Below, piece after piece: positions 52,067 through 61,167 of a stretch of 64,000 nt of DNA (positions are counted from its first letter, which is position 1; each line of letters opens with the position of its first letter). This DNA comes from Balneola sp. MJW-20 (lineage in GTDB: Bacteria; Bacteroidota; Rhodothermia; Balneolales; Balneolaceae). Under the pieces are notes generated by a model. It was not told the origin of the DNA. It did not search any database and saw only the letters and a list, made by a program, of their open reading frames with translations. Location: assembly GCF_040811775.1 (NCBI RefSeq), contig NZ_JBFNXW010000001.1, positions 2,046,001 to 2,110,000 on the forward strand, in the 5' to 3' direction. Both the position numbers and the translations under genes were made by a program.

Positions 52067-53089
52067 TTATTCGTCCCATATGGCAACATCCTTATTACCC
52101 TCTGAATCGATCGCAGCCCTGAACATCGATCCGGTATTGGTCTTCATTGAGATGTTGCCGTACTTGTCCACAGCGATAAAACCGGCATCACCGGGCTCCA
52201 GAACCTGATCGGTGAGATAATCCATAGATTCTTGCAGACTTGCCCCGGTATACTCCATGTAGGATGCTAGTGTATGAGCCGACACGTTCAGCATGATCTT
52301 TTCTCCCCAGCCGGTACCGGAAACAGCCACCAGGTCGTTAGCATATGTCCCTGAACCAATGATCGGCACGTCACCCACACGCCCGAATTTCTTGTTGGTC
52401 ATTCCTCCGGTTGAGGTACCGGCTGCAAGATTTCCATTTATGTCCAGTGCAACCGTACCCACAGTTCCGTATTTCCACTCTTTCATTTTATCCGTTTCAA
52501 ATAAATATCCTGTCTGCTCCGCGGCTTGTGCTTCTTTCAGCGACTGAAATCTTCGTTCAGTATAAAAATAGGAAGGGTCCACTCTTTCCACATCCGTCTG
52601 ATCTGCAAACTGCTCAGCACCCTGAGAGGAAAAGAATACATGTCGGGAATCGGTCATTACCTTACGTGCCAGAGAGATCGGATTCCTGACAGTAGTGACC
52701 CCGGTAATAGCTCCGGCATTTAGTGTTGAACCATCCATGATCGCCGCATCCAGTTCATTCTTTCCTTCCGAAGTGAAAACTGCTCCTTTTCCGGCATTGA
52801 AGAGCTCATTGTCTTCCAGATAATTAATGGTCTGTTCCACTGCATCCAGGGCTGTGCCGCCGTCCTCCAGTACTCCCTGGCCTATGCTTAAAGCCTCTTC
52901 CAGCGCCGCATAATAAGCTTCTTTTCGGTCTTCCGGCATATCAGGTGAAACGTACCCGGCTCCGCCATGTAAAGCGATCGCCCATTTTTTGATTTCAGGC
53001 TCAGCAGATGAGCTTTCCTGCATATCACCGGTAGTGCAGGCAGAGATGGTGAACAGAATTGCGGCTAGAACAGACAGTAATTTTTTCAT
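52067..53089 (-). CDS. Isoaspartyl peptidase/L-asparaginase-type Ntn hydrolase lipoprotein
   Basis: This 340-residue protein has a lipobox (FTISAC). It belongs to the plant-type asparaginase/isoaspartyl dipeptidase group (Ntn hydrolases). The proenzyme is cut before the catalytic Thr in YGTVGTVALDINGNLAAGTSTGGMTNKKFGRVGDVPIIGSGTYA. The N-terminal part shows AIALHGGAGYV and TALDAVEQTINYLEDN. It releases isoaspartate from peptides or asparagine in the periplasm. It fits the overall peptide-scavenging set of exported enzymes seen here. Confidence 0.93.
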   Translation of the reverse strand: MKKLLSVLAAILFTISACTTGDMQESSSAEPEIKKWAIALHGGAGYVSPDMPEDRKEAYYAALEEALSIGQGVLEDGGTALDAVEQTINYLEDNELFNAGKGAVFTSEGKNELDAAIMDGSTLNAGAITGVTTVRNPISLARKVMTDSRHVFFSSQGAEQFADQTDVERVDPSYFYTERRFQSLKEAQAAEQTGYLFETDKMKEWKYGTVGTVALDINGNLAAGTSTGGMTNKKFGRVGDVPIIGSGTYANDLVAVSGTGWGEKIMLNVSAHTLASYMEYTGASLQESMDYLTDQVLEPGDAGFIAVDKYGNISMKTNTGSMFRAAIDSEGNKDVAIWDE

Positions 53090-53393
53090 GTGGAGAGGTT
53101 AAATGAAGTGTTGGAATATAATCTAAAGAAGAGCAGGCACACATTCAGGTGGGTTTACAAGATTTTGTTCTAGTAGAATTATGAATTATAGATTACACAT
53201 TAATAATGGGTATCCGATTCTCAGTCTCATTAATTCAAGAGCAGGTCAATTCACGATTTATAATCTATAATTTATAATCCGAACGAAGTGAGATCCTCTT
53301 CACCGAGTAAAATTGCCTGTTCATCGAATATTTTTTTTGTACTCTGCAGGTGTCCGTTTCTTTGGTGTGCAATCGCAATTCAAAACAAACACT
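53090..53393. other. Intergenic region with an AT-rich inverted repeat
   Basis: This 304-bp gap separates divergent genes. No gene is credible. A perfect 12-bp inverted repeat AATTATAGATTA / TAATCTATAATT occurs at 53184-53195 and 53261-53272 with a ~65-bp spacer. A similar AAATTATGAATA sequence occurs downstream at about 55787. Promoters for both flanking genes must lie here, but I cannot place them with confidence. Confidence 0.5.
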
Positions 53394-54086
53394 ATGAAAC
53401 GCTTAATTACAAAACTCGGCTTGTTAACTATTTTATTGGTAGGCCTTTCAGGTTGTTATCTTAAATCTGTGCATCCTCTGTTCGATGAGGAAAATGCCGT
53501 CTTTATTGAGGGACTTGATGGTGTTTATGAGACTGAAGATTACCGCTGGACCTTTGCATCTGACAATAACCCGGAAATGTTGCAGCACCTGATCACAGTA
53601 CTTGATGACATGGATCCGGATATGGAAGTCGATAGTGCAGATACCGAATCTTTGGATTTTAAAGGATATCTGATCATGTACGAGAACCTACAGGATCTTG
53701 ATAAGAAACCCGACTTGTTTATAGGGACAGCTGGTGAGATCGGCGGCCGACAGTTTCTGAATCTTCAGTTGTTTGACATGTCCGATGACGAAGCGACCCT
53801 GGTACAGCGGCATATTTTTAACATTAATACCTTTTCACGGATAAGCCTGACAGAAGAAGAACTGGTTATGGAACCCTTCGCCAGCGACTGGATCAGCGAA
53901 CAGATCCGCAACCACCGTGTGAGGATCAAACATGAAGTAGTTAAAAATATTGCTGACGACGGGTCCGGGATCCTGATCACTGCTTCTACCAAAGAGCTGC
54001 AGGCTTTTGTGGAGAAATACAAAGATGAAGAGGATGCTTACGAAGATCCAATCAAACTCAAAAGAGTGACCAATGCAGTTCAGTAA
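53394..54086 (+). CDS. Uncharacterised lipoprotein preceding a LytS-type kinase
   Basis: I start this at the ATG at 53394, which gives MKRLITKLGLLTILLVGLSGCYLK, a clear lipoprotein signal (LSGC). The frame is open further upstream but would bury it. The 230-residue mature part (EDYRWTFASDN, LIMYENLQDLDKKPDLF, FLNLQLFDM) is mostly beta and acidic. The C-terminus (ADDGSGILITASTKELQAFVEKYKDE) is like that of other small Bacteroidota lipoproteins. It overlaps the kinase start by 14 bp and is surely cotranscribed with it. It may sense or report envelope state, which is inference. Confidence 0.82.
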   Translation: MKRLITKLGLLTILLVGLSGCYLKSVHPLFDEENAVFIEGLDGVYETEDYRWTFASDNNPEMLQHLITVLDDMDPDMEVDSADTESLDFKGYLIMYENLQDLDKKPDLFIGTAGEIGGRQFLNLQLFDMSDDEATLVQRHIFNINTFSRISLTEEELVMEPFASDWISEQIRNHRVRIKHEVVKNIADDGSGILITASTKELQAFVEKYKDEEDAYEDPIKLKRVTNAVQ

Positions 54087-55107
54087 GATCTTTAACGGGA
54101 GACTGCTCATGTACCTGATATTCTGGGCAGTCTCTTTTTATGTTTGTTTAGAGCTATTCTCACGGAACAACGAGATACAGCTCATTGATGTGATCTACGC
54201 CTTCCTGTTCCATATCCCTATGGTATTTGCTGTAACGGTCCACTCCCTCCATCATATACAGAATTTCCTGGCAAAACAGCGCTTTTTGGTATACGGATTT
54301 ATGCTTTTTTTTCTGGTTATTGCCACCTTTTTCCTCTATGAATTCACTTTCGGACCTCTATCAAAATGGTTGTTTCCGGATTTCTATCTGGTGGGGGTCT
54401 TCAGCCCGGCGGAAGTGCTGGGTTTTACACTGATCTATCTGATACTCAGCTCTTCCCTGGAGTTTTCCCGAACCTGGTTCGGTGAGATAAAGGCTCGTAC
54501 AAGAGTTGCAGAACTGGAAACTGAAAAGACTCTTTCCGAACTCAAAGCCCTTCGGGCACAGGTAAATCCGCACTTTTTATTCAATTCACTGAATGCCATA
54601 TACGGTGAATCTCTAAAAGGGTCTGATAAAACACCCAAGCTTATCCTTCAGCTATCGGATATGTTACGATATGTGCTTGATAAGATGGATCTGGACAAAG
54701 TCCCATTGGAAGAGGAAGTTACCTATCTTAAAAATTATATAGATATGCAGAAACGGCGTCTAGATCATCCGGAGAAAGTGCAGTTTAATGTTGTTGGTGA
54801 AATTGCCGAAAACGAAATCTCTCCACTGCTGCTTATCAATTTCCTGGAAAACTGTTTTAAGCATGCAGACCTGCAGGACGTAAACGGATTTATTACTATC
54901 GATCTCAGGGTTAATGATGGTTCGCTTGAATTAAGTACACGAAATACCATACTAAAGCAGATCGACACCTTAGATAGCGGCACCGGACTTGGTATCGGAA
55001 ATGCACAAAAAAGGCTGGAGCTGGCTTATCCTGATGCTTATACCCTGAACCTGTCTGATGACGGTACTTTATATGAACTCAATCTCAGAATGAATCTGTT
55101 AGCATGA
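54073..55107 (+). CDS. LytS-type membrane histidine kinase
   Basis: This 344-residue protein has four hydrophobic helices in residues ~10-135 with no large extracellular domain. A short linker helix and the His_kinase/HATPase pair of the LytS/YehU type follow. The phosphorylated histidine is His167 in ALRAQVNPHFLFNSLNAIY. The ATP-binding N-box is INFLENCFKHAD and the G-box GTGLGIGNAQKRL. It is coupled to the LytTR regulator by a 4-bp overlap, so the two form one two-component system. The stimulus is unknown. Confidence 0.94.
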   Translation: MQFSKIFNGRLLMYLIFWAVSFYVCLELFSRNNEIQLIDVIYAFLFHIPMVFAVTVHSLHHIQNFLAKQRFLVYGFMLFFLVIATFFLYEFTFGPLSKWLFPDFYLVGVFSPAEVLGFTLIYLILSSSLEFSRTWFGEIKARTRVAELETEKTLSELKALRAQVNPHFLFNSLNAIYGESLKGSDKTPKLILQLSDMLRYVLDKMDLDKVPLEEEVTYLKNYIDMQKRRLDHPEKVQFNVVGEIAENEISPLLLINFLENCFKHADLQDVNGFITIDLRVNDGSLELSTRNTILKQIDTLDSGTGLGIGNAQKRLELAYPDAYTLNLSDDGTLYELNLRMNLLA

Positions 55108-55778
55108 AGTGTCTAATTATAGATGACGAACCGGCTGCCCGCGATATTCTCCGGACTTATATTGATGATGCACAGGAGCTCATACTGGCAGGTTCCTGTG
55201 CTAATGCTCTTGAGGCCCGCAGCTGGCTGGAAAATAATGATGCTGACCTGCTCTTTGTGGACATCAATATGCCCAAATTATCCGGTCTCAGTTTTATAAA
55301 GACCCTCAGTGATCCTCCGCTTATCATTCTCACTACTGCCTACTCAGAACATGCCCTGGACGGCTTTGAGCTGGGTGTGATTGATTATCTCCTGAAACCT
55401 TTTTCATTTGAGCGTTTCCTCCAGGCAGTGGATAAAGCCGGGAAGCAAAGCCGGCAAAAACGATCGAATGAAAGCCCCTCGGTTACTATAAAAGCCGATG
55501 GCAAGCTATTCCGGGTCCTGATAAAGAATATTTTATGTGCTGAATCTAAGGGGGATTATATTACACTTCATACTTCAGATAAAATGATCACCTTTTATAG
55601 CACCCTGACCCGTTTCCTTGAAGAGTGCCCGGTAGAGGACCTGATCCGTGTGCATCGCTCATGGCTGGTTAATCTTAACAATATCGACTATGTGGAAGGA
55701 AATATGATCCGGATTAAAGAAAAATCTATTCCTATCGGCAGTTCTTATAAAGATGAGTTCATGGAACGCTATCGTTGA
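55104..55778 (+). CDS. LytTR-family DNA-binding response regulator
   Basis: This 224-residue protein has a receiver domain (acidic pocket IIDDEPAAR, phosphoacceptor Asp53 in FVDINMPKLSG, switch lysine in YLLKPFSFE) and a C-terminal LytTR domain (VLIKNILCAESKGDYITLHT, RVHRSWLVNLNNIDYV). LytTR domains bind DNA through beta-strand loops and often control envelope or exopolysaccharide genes. It works with the preceding kinase. The next gene on the same strand, a YaiO-type porin 283 bp on, is a plausible target. Confidence 0.95.
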   Translation: MKCLIIDDEPAARDILRTYIDDAQELILAGSCANALEARSWLENNDADLLFVDINMPKLSGLSFIKTLSDPPLIILTTAYSEHALDGFELGVIDYLLKPFSFERFLQAVDKAGKQSRQKRSNESPSVTIKADGKLFRVLIKNILCAESKGDYITLHTSDKMITFYSTLTRFLEECPVEDLIRVHRSWLVNLNNIDYVEGNMIRIKEKSIPIGSSYKDEFMERYR

Positions 55779-56061
55779 TAATTAAAAATTATGAATAGTA
55801 GTGATCGGCAGACTCTCCTGGAGTTATTTTGTTTATCAACGGTTTATAATTTGAATAGAATTAATTACATGAGGCAGTTACTGGGACATTATTAAAGTCC
55901 CTAAAAATCCTCTAATCTTTATCTATACTTCCGCAGTTTGATGCTGAATACGCATTATGATGCCTTTCAGATTGGTATTAATACCGCCTTTGTCTTTCCT
56001 GTTCACCTTGCATAGCTTATTCAGTACTTTAAGCTGTTCATAAATTCTAGAACCTTTTTTT

Positions 56062-57294
56062 ATGCGGCATACTATAGCGCTTAGTTTGATTATTCTGGCT
56101 CTCGGCATTCTGAAAACCACAATGGCTCAGGTCAGTCAAGACCCGGATGAATTATACCGCCTGGCTCGAATTGAAGCTTTTGAAAACAAAAATTATCCCA
56201 AGGCTATAGAATTCGCTGAGAAAGCACTGGCTATTGCTCCGGATTATACCGAGTTGAAGGTGTTTCTCGGACGGGTCTATTACTGGGATGGTATGACTGA
56301 GCGTGCACTCAGGATTTTATCTGATGTGATTCAAAGTGCCCCTGATCAAATCCTGGCCAGGAGTAGTCTTGCAGATATTTATATTGAAACTAAACAGTAT
56401 AAGGAAGCAGTACGTGTGCTTAAGCCAGGTATTGAGCGTTCTCCCACCAATACGGATTTCCTTTTCAAGGCAGGATACGCAGAAGAACTCGCGGGTGATC
56501 AGAAAGAGGCTATGCGTTATTACCGGCAGGTTGAAGAATTACAACCCACTTATCCTTTTTTATCCGATCGCATCAAGGGTCTGGGTACCCAGCAGTACCG
56601 ATGGACTGCAACTACAGAACTGAGCTATACTGCACTGTCCAATAATTTTGACCCCTGGAAGCTGGGTGAGCTACGCATCTCACGAAGAACTTCTTTAGGA
56701 GCCTTCGGAGGAAGTTTTCAATATGGAGAACGATTCCGTCTTCAGGATCAGGAACTTGAACTATTTGCCTACCCGGTGATCAACCAGAAAACCTATGCAT
56801 ACCTTGCTGCCGCTTTTTCCTCTAATGAATTCTTTCCGGAATATCGCTTTGGAACCGCATTATACCGGGCACTTCCCAACAGGATCGAGGTGGGCCTGGG
56901 CTATAATTATTTTTCCTTTTCAGCCGGGAATGTGAACGTGATCAATGCTTCCATTTTAAAATTTACGACCCGCTATCGTTTCAATGCTCGTTTATTCTAT
57001 GCACTTAGTGAACAGAATAACAGTCTGACCGGCCTGCTTTATGCACGCCGATATATACAATCGACCAATAATTTTATTGAACTAAGGGCAGGATATGGTT
57101 CTGCGGCAGTGGAATTCAATTCAGCAGCCGATATTGATCGGTTAAATTCATATGAGGCCGGCATTCAGGGACAATGGCAATTCAGCAGGCGGTTTCGGGG
57201 CAGGCTTGATCTGGGTTATTTTAATGAAGAGTTCCGCCAGAATACATCCCGTAACCGATATCAGTTTATGATATCCGTTGATTACCTGTTTTAA
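56062..57294 (+). CDS. YaiO-type outer-membrane beta-barrel protein with TPR domain
   Basis: This 410-residue exported protein has a signal peptide ending at TMAQ. TPR repeats (RIEAFENKNYPKAIEFAEKALAIAPDYTELKVFLGRVYYW, and two more) run to about residue 165. From ~170 alternating strands form a beta-barrel ending in a C-terminal aromatic (SVDYLF), as expected for BAM-dependent outer-membrane proteins. The TPR-plus-barrel layout recalls PgaA-like polysaccharide secretins and the YaiO family. The gene is convergent with a processive glycosyltransferase gene, and the stops overlap in one TTAA. Export of the polymer made by that enzyme is a natural inference. Confidence 0.88.
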   Translation: MRHTIALSLIILALGILKTTMAQVSQDPDELYRLARIEAFENKNYPKAIEFAEKALAIAPDYTELKVFLGRVYYWDGMTERALRILSDVIQSAPDQILARSSLADIYIETKQYKEAVRVLKPGIERSPTNTDFLFKAGYAEELAGDQKEAMRYYRQVEELQPTYPFLSDRIKGLGTQQYRWTATTELSYTALSNNFDPWKLGELRISRRTSLGAFGGSFQYGERFRLQDQELELFAYPVINQKTYAYLAAAFSSNEFFPEYRFGTALYRALPNRIEVGLGYNYFSFSAGNVNVINASILKFTTRYRFNARLFYALSEQNNSLTGLLYARRYIQSTNNFIELRAGYGSAAVEFNSAADIDRLNSYEAGIQGQWQFSRRFRGRLDLGYFNEEFRQNTSRNRYQFMISVDYLF

Positions 57295-58889
57295 CTCCTA
57301 TCCGGCAGATAATTAAATAGATCCGGAATTAAAGACAGGTCGATCAGCAAAGAAAGTATAAGCAGTACCAGTAGCATTGGGATAAGTATCAACACCGACC
57401 AGTACCCTGCCAGCTTAAACTGCTTTAGCATATCAGAAGGTTTTCTTTTAGGGTTTTTATCCTCCTTTTTTGATTCCAGCCCCGAACGGATCATTTCACC
57501 CCATTCTTTATCTCCTTTCAGGAAGTCAACAAGACCGGTAAAGCGCCACCAGGTATGGATCTGTCTGAATCCAAGATTCTCCAGAAAAGCATACCAGGTC
57601 AGGATGAGAACGTCTTTGACTGAGGGGTATCTGCGATAGGTGAATTCTTCACAGATCACGGCTGATATAGAAAGGATCATGCCCAACAGGATCGCACTGC
57701 TAAGAAACAAAGTGGTAAATACCGGGTTAACATTACCGGCAAGAATAGTCAGAAAGAAATAAACAAAGCCGACAAATTCAAAAATAGGCCCGAGCAATTC
57801 CACAAAAAGAAAGTAGGGCATGGCCAGAAAGCCCAGCCTTCCATATTTTGGGTTAAAAAGCATCCCTTTATGGCGCCATAGGGTTTCAGCAAGACCCCGT
57901 TGCCACCGGTTGCGCTGACGTCCGAGCACCGGCCACTCATTAGGCACTTCGGTCCAGCACACAGGTTCAGGCAAAAACCTGATACTATAGGTCCGGTTTC
58001 GTGTTTTAAAATAGCGGTGAAGTCTCACTACCAGTTCCATATCTTCCCCTACGGTATCATGCAGATAGCCCCCGACCCTCATGACTGCCTTTCGGTCAAA
58101 CACCCCAAAAGCCCCGGAGATGATCAAAAGGCTCTTTAAATAATCCCATCCAATTCTTCCGAAAAGAAAAGATCTCAGATATTCCACCGACTGTATTCTG
58201 CCCAGGTACTTTTTGGGTAAACCTACCTCTTTGACGATATAATCTTCCACCTTACAACCATTAGCGATACGAACTATCCCCCCCGCTGCTATCACATTTT
58301 CGTCTTCTACAAAGGCTTTAAGCATTTTCCGCAATGCTGTTGGATCCAGGATAGAATCGGCATCAATTGAACAGATGAGGTCCTTCGATGAAATGTTGAT
58401 CCCGGCATTCAGTGCATCAGCTTTTCTTCCGTTTACCTTATCCACGACCTTCAGATTGGCGTAGCGTTCAGACTTAAACACCGATTTGATGGGTTTATGC
58501 TCCAGTTCCAGATGATCCGGGATTGGCACCGAATAAAGCTCAAAATGTTCAATGAGCTTCATAAGTGTATCATCGGTACTGCCATCATTTATGACCACTA
58601 CTTCAAAATCGGGATACTGAAGCTGGAGTAAAGCTTCTATGGAGGAGACAATGTTCATCTCTTCATTATAGGCAGGTGCCAATATGCTAATCGGGGCATA
58701 GAGATCCGATTTAAACAGACCCGTAAGGTTAAACACCTCACTGTATCGCTTTTGTTTTTTAACAAAGATCAGCGATATCACCACCAGCATGATGTAGGTG
58801 AGGTTTACGAACACAAAGTAGAGAATGAAAAACCAATCCAGGGGTTCCAGAAAATTCAATATAGGCTCTATCAATGACTTCAGGTCCAT
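57291..58889 (-). CDS. Processive family 2 glycosyltransferase, PgaC/cellulose-synthase-like
   Basis: This 532-residue inner-membrane protein has an N-terminal transmembrane helix (residues ~15-45), a cytosolic GT2 domain and four to five C-terminal helices. The D,D,D,QxxRW set is complete: VINDGSTDDT, CSIDADSIL, TVGEDMELV and QRNRWQRG. This is the layout of enzymes that polymerise and translocate beta-glycans such as poly-N-acetylglucosamine. The sugar cannot be fixed. No PilZ domain is present. It follows the HEAT-repeat gene by 1 bp, so the two are strongly coupled. Convergent YaiO may be the outer-membrane exit. Confidence 0.93.
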   Translation of the reverse strand: MDLKSLIEPILNFLEPLDWFFILYFVFVNLTYIMLVVISLIFVKKQKRYSEVFNLTGLFKSDLYAPISILAPAYNEEMNIVSSIEALLQLQYPDFEVVVINDGSTDDTLMKLIEHFELYSVPIPDHLELEHKPIKSVFKSERYANLKVVDKVNGRKADALNAGINISSKDLICSIDADSILDPTALRKMLKAFVEDENVIAAGGIVRIANGCKVEDYIVKEVGLPKKYLGRIQSVEYLRSFLFGRIGWDYLKSLLIISGAFGVFDRKAVMRVGGYLHDTVGEDMELVVRLHRYFKTRNRTYSIRFLPEPVCWTEVPNEWPVLGRQRNRWQRGLAETLWRHKGMLFNPKYGRLGFLAMPYFLFVELLGPIFEFVGFVYFFLTILAGNVNPVFTTLFLSSAILLGMILSISAVICEEFTYRRYPSVKDVLILTWYAFLENLGFRQIHTWWRFTGLVDFLKGDKEWGEMIRSGLESKKEDKNPKRKPSDMLKQFKLAGYWSVLILIPMLLVLLILSLLIDLSLIPDLFNYLPDRS

Positions 58890-58890
58890 A

Positions 58891-60009
58891 TCAACTCATT
58901 TCATGTTCTACAATGTTGATCAGAGCACTTAATGATGCACTATCTTTGACGGGGGCTTGCGCAAGAATAGTCTCACCATCACAGCCTTCTTTCATCAGGT
59001 TTTCGATGATAAACAGGTTCAGTTCGGGATTCTTCTCTGACAAATGACCCAGCAGAAGCTGGATGATCCTGGGTGACTGAAATTTACTCAGAACATTGAT
59101 AGCTGCCCGTTTTATCGTAGGTCTATTGTCATCCAGGTAAGGGATCAGGTCGTCAGTGGCGTCAAGATTAAAATAGTACCCTTGTGCCAGAATCAGTGCT
59201 TCTTTTACTTTTATATAATTCCAGGTCTGATTCTCTGACTTAAGCAATTGATAATATAGCTCTCCTAATCCTGCATAATTTATCTCTGAGGTCCCCAGAA
59301 TAATCACTGCACGGTTATCCGGGGGCAGCTCACTTGAAAGAACGATCTTATATAATTCCTCGGTTTCCTCCTTGTTCTGATCCTCATAGGAGTTCTTGAA
59401 CTCATACAGCAATTCCAGCACGGCCATTTCCGAGATCCTGAACCGGCGGGCCAATGACTTTAATGCCCCGGCCCGAACTTTAACTCTATGAGTAGCCATA
59501 AGAGCCGATGCGGCAGAATAGGCCACCATCCTGTTCGGGTCGTCCATCAATGATTCGAGAAAGCCGATCACCTCATCATTAATTAGTTTTGTTTTGCTGA
59601 AATAGTTACAAGCTTTGATCTTTTCAATATCTGACCGCGCCTGTAACTGCTTCAGGTGGAAGTTAAAGAGTGGTCCTGCAGAAAGCAGTTCTTTGAGCTT
59701 AAGGGCTTCATCACCCTGCAGCTGATCGATCAGATCTTTAATGACCTTTTCCAGTACTGCATACTCAATATTTTTACCACTGATCGATGAGAGAATTTTT
59801 TCAGCCGGAATAATTCCCTCCAGGTGATCCAGAACCATTGGATAAAATCGGTTTTCCAACTCAGAGATTTTTTTATCGGCAGCAAAGTGACTTCCTCTCA
59901 AGTAAAGGGAACCCAGCAAGAGCAGCAGGGTGAGTATGATCAGAATAAAGAAGGTCACCAGTAATAACTGGGAGCTTTGCTCAATAGATACCTGAAGCAG
60001 GATCAGCAT
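58891..60009 (-). CDS. Membrane-anchored HEAT-repeat protein
   Basis: This 372-residue protein has an N-terminal transmembrane helix (residues ~14-37, LLVTFFILIILTLLLLLGSLYL). Repeated helix pairs of the HEAT type follow, e.g. VIGFLESLMDDPNRMVAYSAASALMATH and DDLIPYLDDNRPTIKRAAINVLSKF. HEAT proteins are protein-protein scaffolds, and this one is probably an inner-membrane adaptor for the glycosyltransferase that follows 1 bp later. Upstream, 11 bp away, is a receiver-domain gene, so the order is receiver, HEAT, GT2. Confidence 0.85.
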   Translation of the reverse strand: MLILLQVSIEQSSQLLLVTFFILIILTLLLLLGSLYLRGSHFAADKKISELENRFYPMVLDHLEGIIPAEKILSSISGKNIEYAVLEKVIKDLIDQLQGDEALKLKELLSAGPLFNFHLKQLQARSDIEKIKACNYFSKTKLINDEVIGFLESLMDDPNRMVAYSAASALMATHRVKVRAGALKSLARRFRISEMAVLELLYEFKNSYEDQNKEETEELYKIVLSSELPPDNRAVIILGTSEINYAGLGELYYQLLKSENQTWNYIKVKEALILAQGYYFNLDATDDLIPYLDDNRPTIKRAAINVLSKFQSPRIIQLLLGHLSEKNPELNLFIIENLMKEGCDGETILAQAPVKDSASLSALINIVEHEMS

Positions 60010-60020
60010 TATCTTATATA

Positions 60021-60395
60021 TTAAGAAAGCACTTTAGACAGTCGCATGATCAACTCTCCCGGACGAAATGGTTTGTCCATATATTCGTCCACCTCCAGAT
60101 CAAACCCGGTTTTTATATCCTCTTCCCGGTTTTTACTGGTCAGCATGATCACTTTTGTATCTTTGATGACAGAATGTTGCCGAATCTTTCTGAGAATTTC
60201 AAAGCCATTCATACTAGGAAGCATCACATCCAGAATAATAACATCTGGCTTCAGGCTAACTGCTGCATCATAACCTTCCTTTCCATTGGAGCGATGCTCG
60301 AACCGATAGCCTTCACCACTGACCTTATGCTGTACAAGTCGAGCAGTGGCCGGTTCATCTTCTATCAATAATATCAGGGGAGCTTTTTCTGCCAT
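60021..60395 (-). CDS. Stand-alone receiver-domain response regulator of the GT2 locus
   Basis: I start this at the ATG at 60395 (MAEKAPLILLIEDEP); the frame extends to 60437. The 124-residue protein is a single receiver with acidic pocket IEDE, phosphoacceptor Asp56 (IILDVMLPSMNGFE), the Thr in VIMLTSK and switch lysine in YMDKPFRPGEL. There is no DNA-binding domain, so it acts through protein contacts. It is the first gene of the receiver-HEAT-GT2 operon, with 11 bp to the HEAT gene, so it probably controls polymer synthesis. The small protein at 60632 is divergent from it. Confidence 0.92.
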   Translation of the reverse strand: MAEKAPLILLIEDEPATARLVQHKVSGEGYRFEHRSNGKEGYDAAVSLKPDVIILDVMLPSMNGFEILRKIRQHSVIKDTKVIMLTSKNREEDIKTGFDLEVDEYMDKPFRPGELIMRLSKVLS

Positions 60396-60631
60396 CTGAC
60401 CAATATACAAATATCGCAATGATGGAATAAAACACATTTATCAGAACTTAAGTTTTATGAAATTCAGGCGGGAACAATTTTTATAAATAAGATTAAAATA
60501 TACTTCTAATCAGCAATTAACCTCTGTATTCGCTTAAACCTGCAATTTCTAATTTATTTGCTATGGTTTATTGACGAATAAAGGGGTAAAATAACCCCCC
60601 AGCTTAAGGGTAATTATAACAGGACAACAAA

Positions 60632-60940
60632 ATGAATTTAGGTTTTCATAATGTTCATGGCATATACTTTGCAATAGAGCAAGATCTCTACGATGAGAAA
60701 TACTCGTCTTACTTTGTTCATAATAATATCTTCTCTGATCAAAAAAGGCTTGATATTGAGGTGGCTAAATCCATCCGTGAAGAAAATGACGGGCTCTATC
60801 TGAACCACATTAAAGTTGACAAGAATAAAGAGCTTTTATATTGGGAGTATGACGTTCATGCGAGCGATCTTGAAGAATTATACCAGAAAACAGTCAGTGC
60901 AATAGATGCTATACGGTCCTGGGAAACAGGGAAGAATTGA
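60632..60940 (+). CDS. Small uncharacterised protein (paralogue of the 17-kb protein)
   Basis: I do not recognise this 102-residue protein. It matches the protein at 17043-17366 along its length: MNLGFHN at the start against MDIGINK, GIYF in both, YFVHNNI in both, LYWEY against FYWEY, and SAIDAIR against AAIDAIR at the end. No signal peptide or membrane helix is present. It is divergent from the receiver-HEAT-GT2 operon over about 235 bp. Both paralogues are thus next to a lone receiver gene, which points to a link with receiver signalling. Confidence 0.78.
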   Translation: MNLGFHNVHGIYFAIEQDLYDEKYSSYFVHNNIFSDQKRLDIEVAKSIREENDGLYLNHIKVDKNKELLYWEYDVHASDLEELYQKTVSAIDAIRSWETGKN

Positions 60941-61076
60941 TCTGACTCAACCCTAACAAGGGTTGTCGACTGGTGGATTTCCATCCCTTATGAAAAGTGA
61001 GCTATCATATCATTTGCAGATAAGTAAAAATAAATCAATATTATAAGCTGTTGATGGGCTGGAACAAGAGAGGTTA

Positions 61077-61106
61077 AAAAAGAGGCTCCCATTCGGGAGC
61101 CTGCTT
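61077..61106 (-). terminator. Terminator of the quinone-oxidoreductase-like gene
   Basis: The stem AGGCTCCC/GGGAGCCT (61083-61090 with 61095-61102) with an ATTC loop is followed on the minus strand by CTTTTTT, about 60 bp past the gene's stop. Confidence 0.88.
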
Positions 61107-61167
61107 TGCTTTTAATTCAATTTATTTAGGACTATTCGATTCTATAGCCGATATAGTTAATTATATA

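Noticed and set aside
61000..61076. Possible small gene after the 60.6-kb paralogue
   Set aside because: No open frame of useful length with a ribosome binding site was seen before the terminator at 61077.
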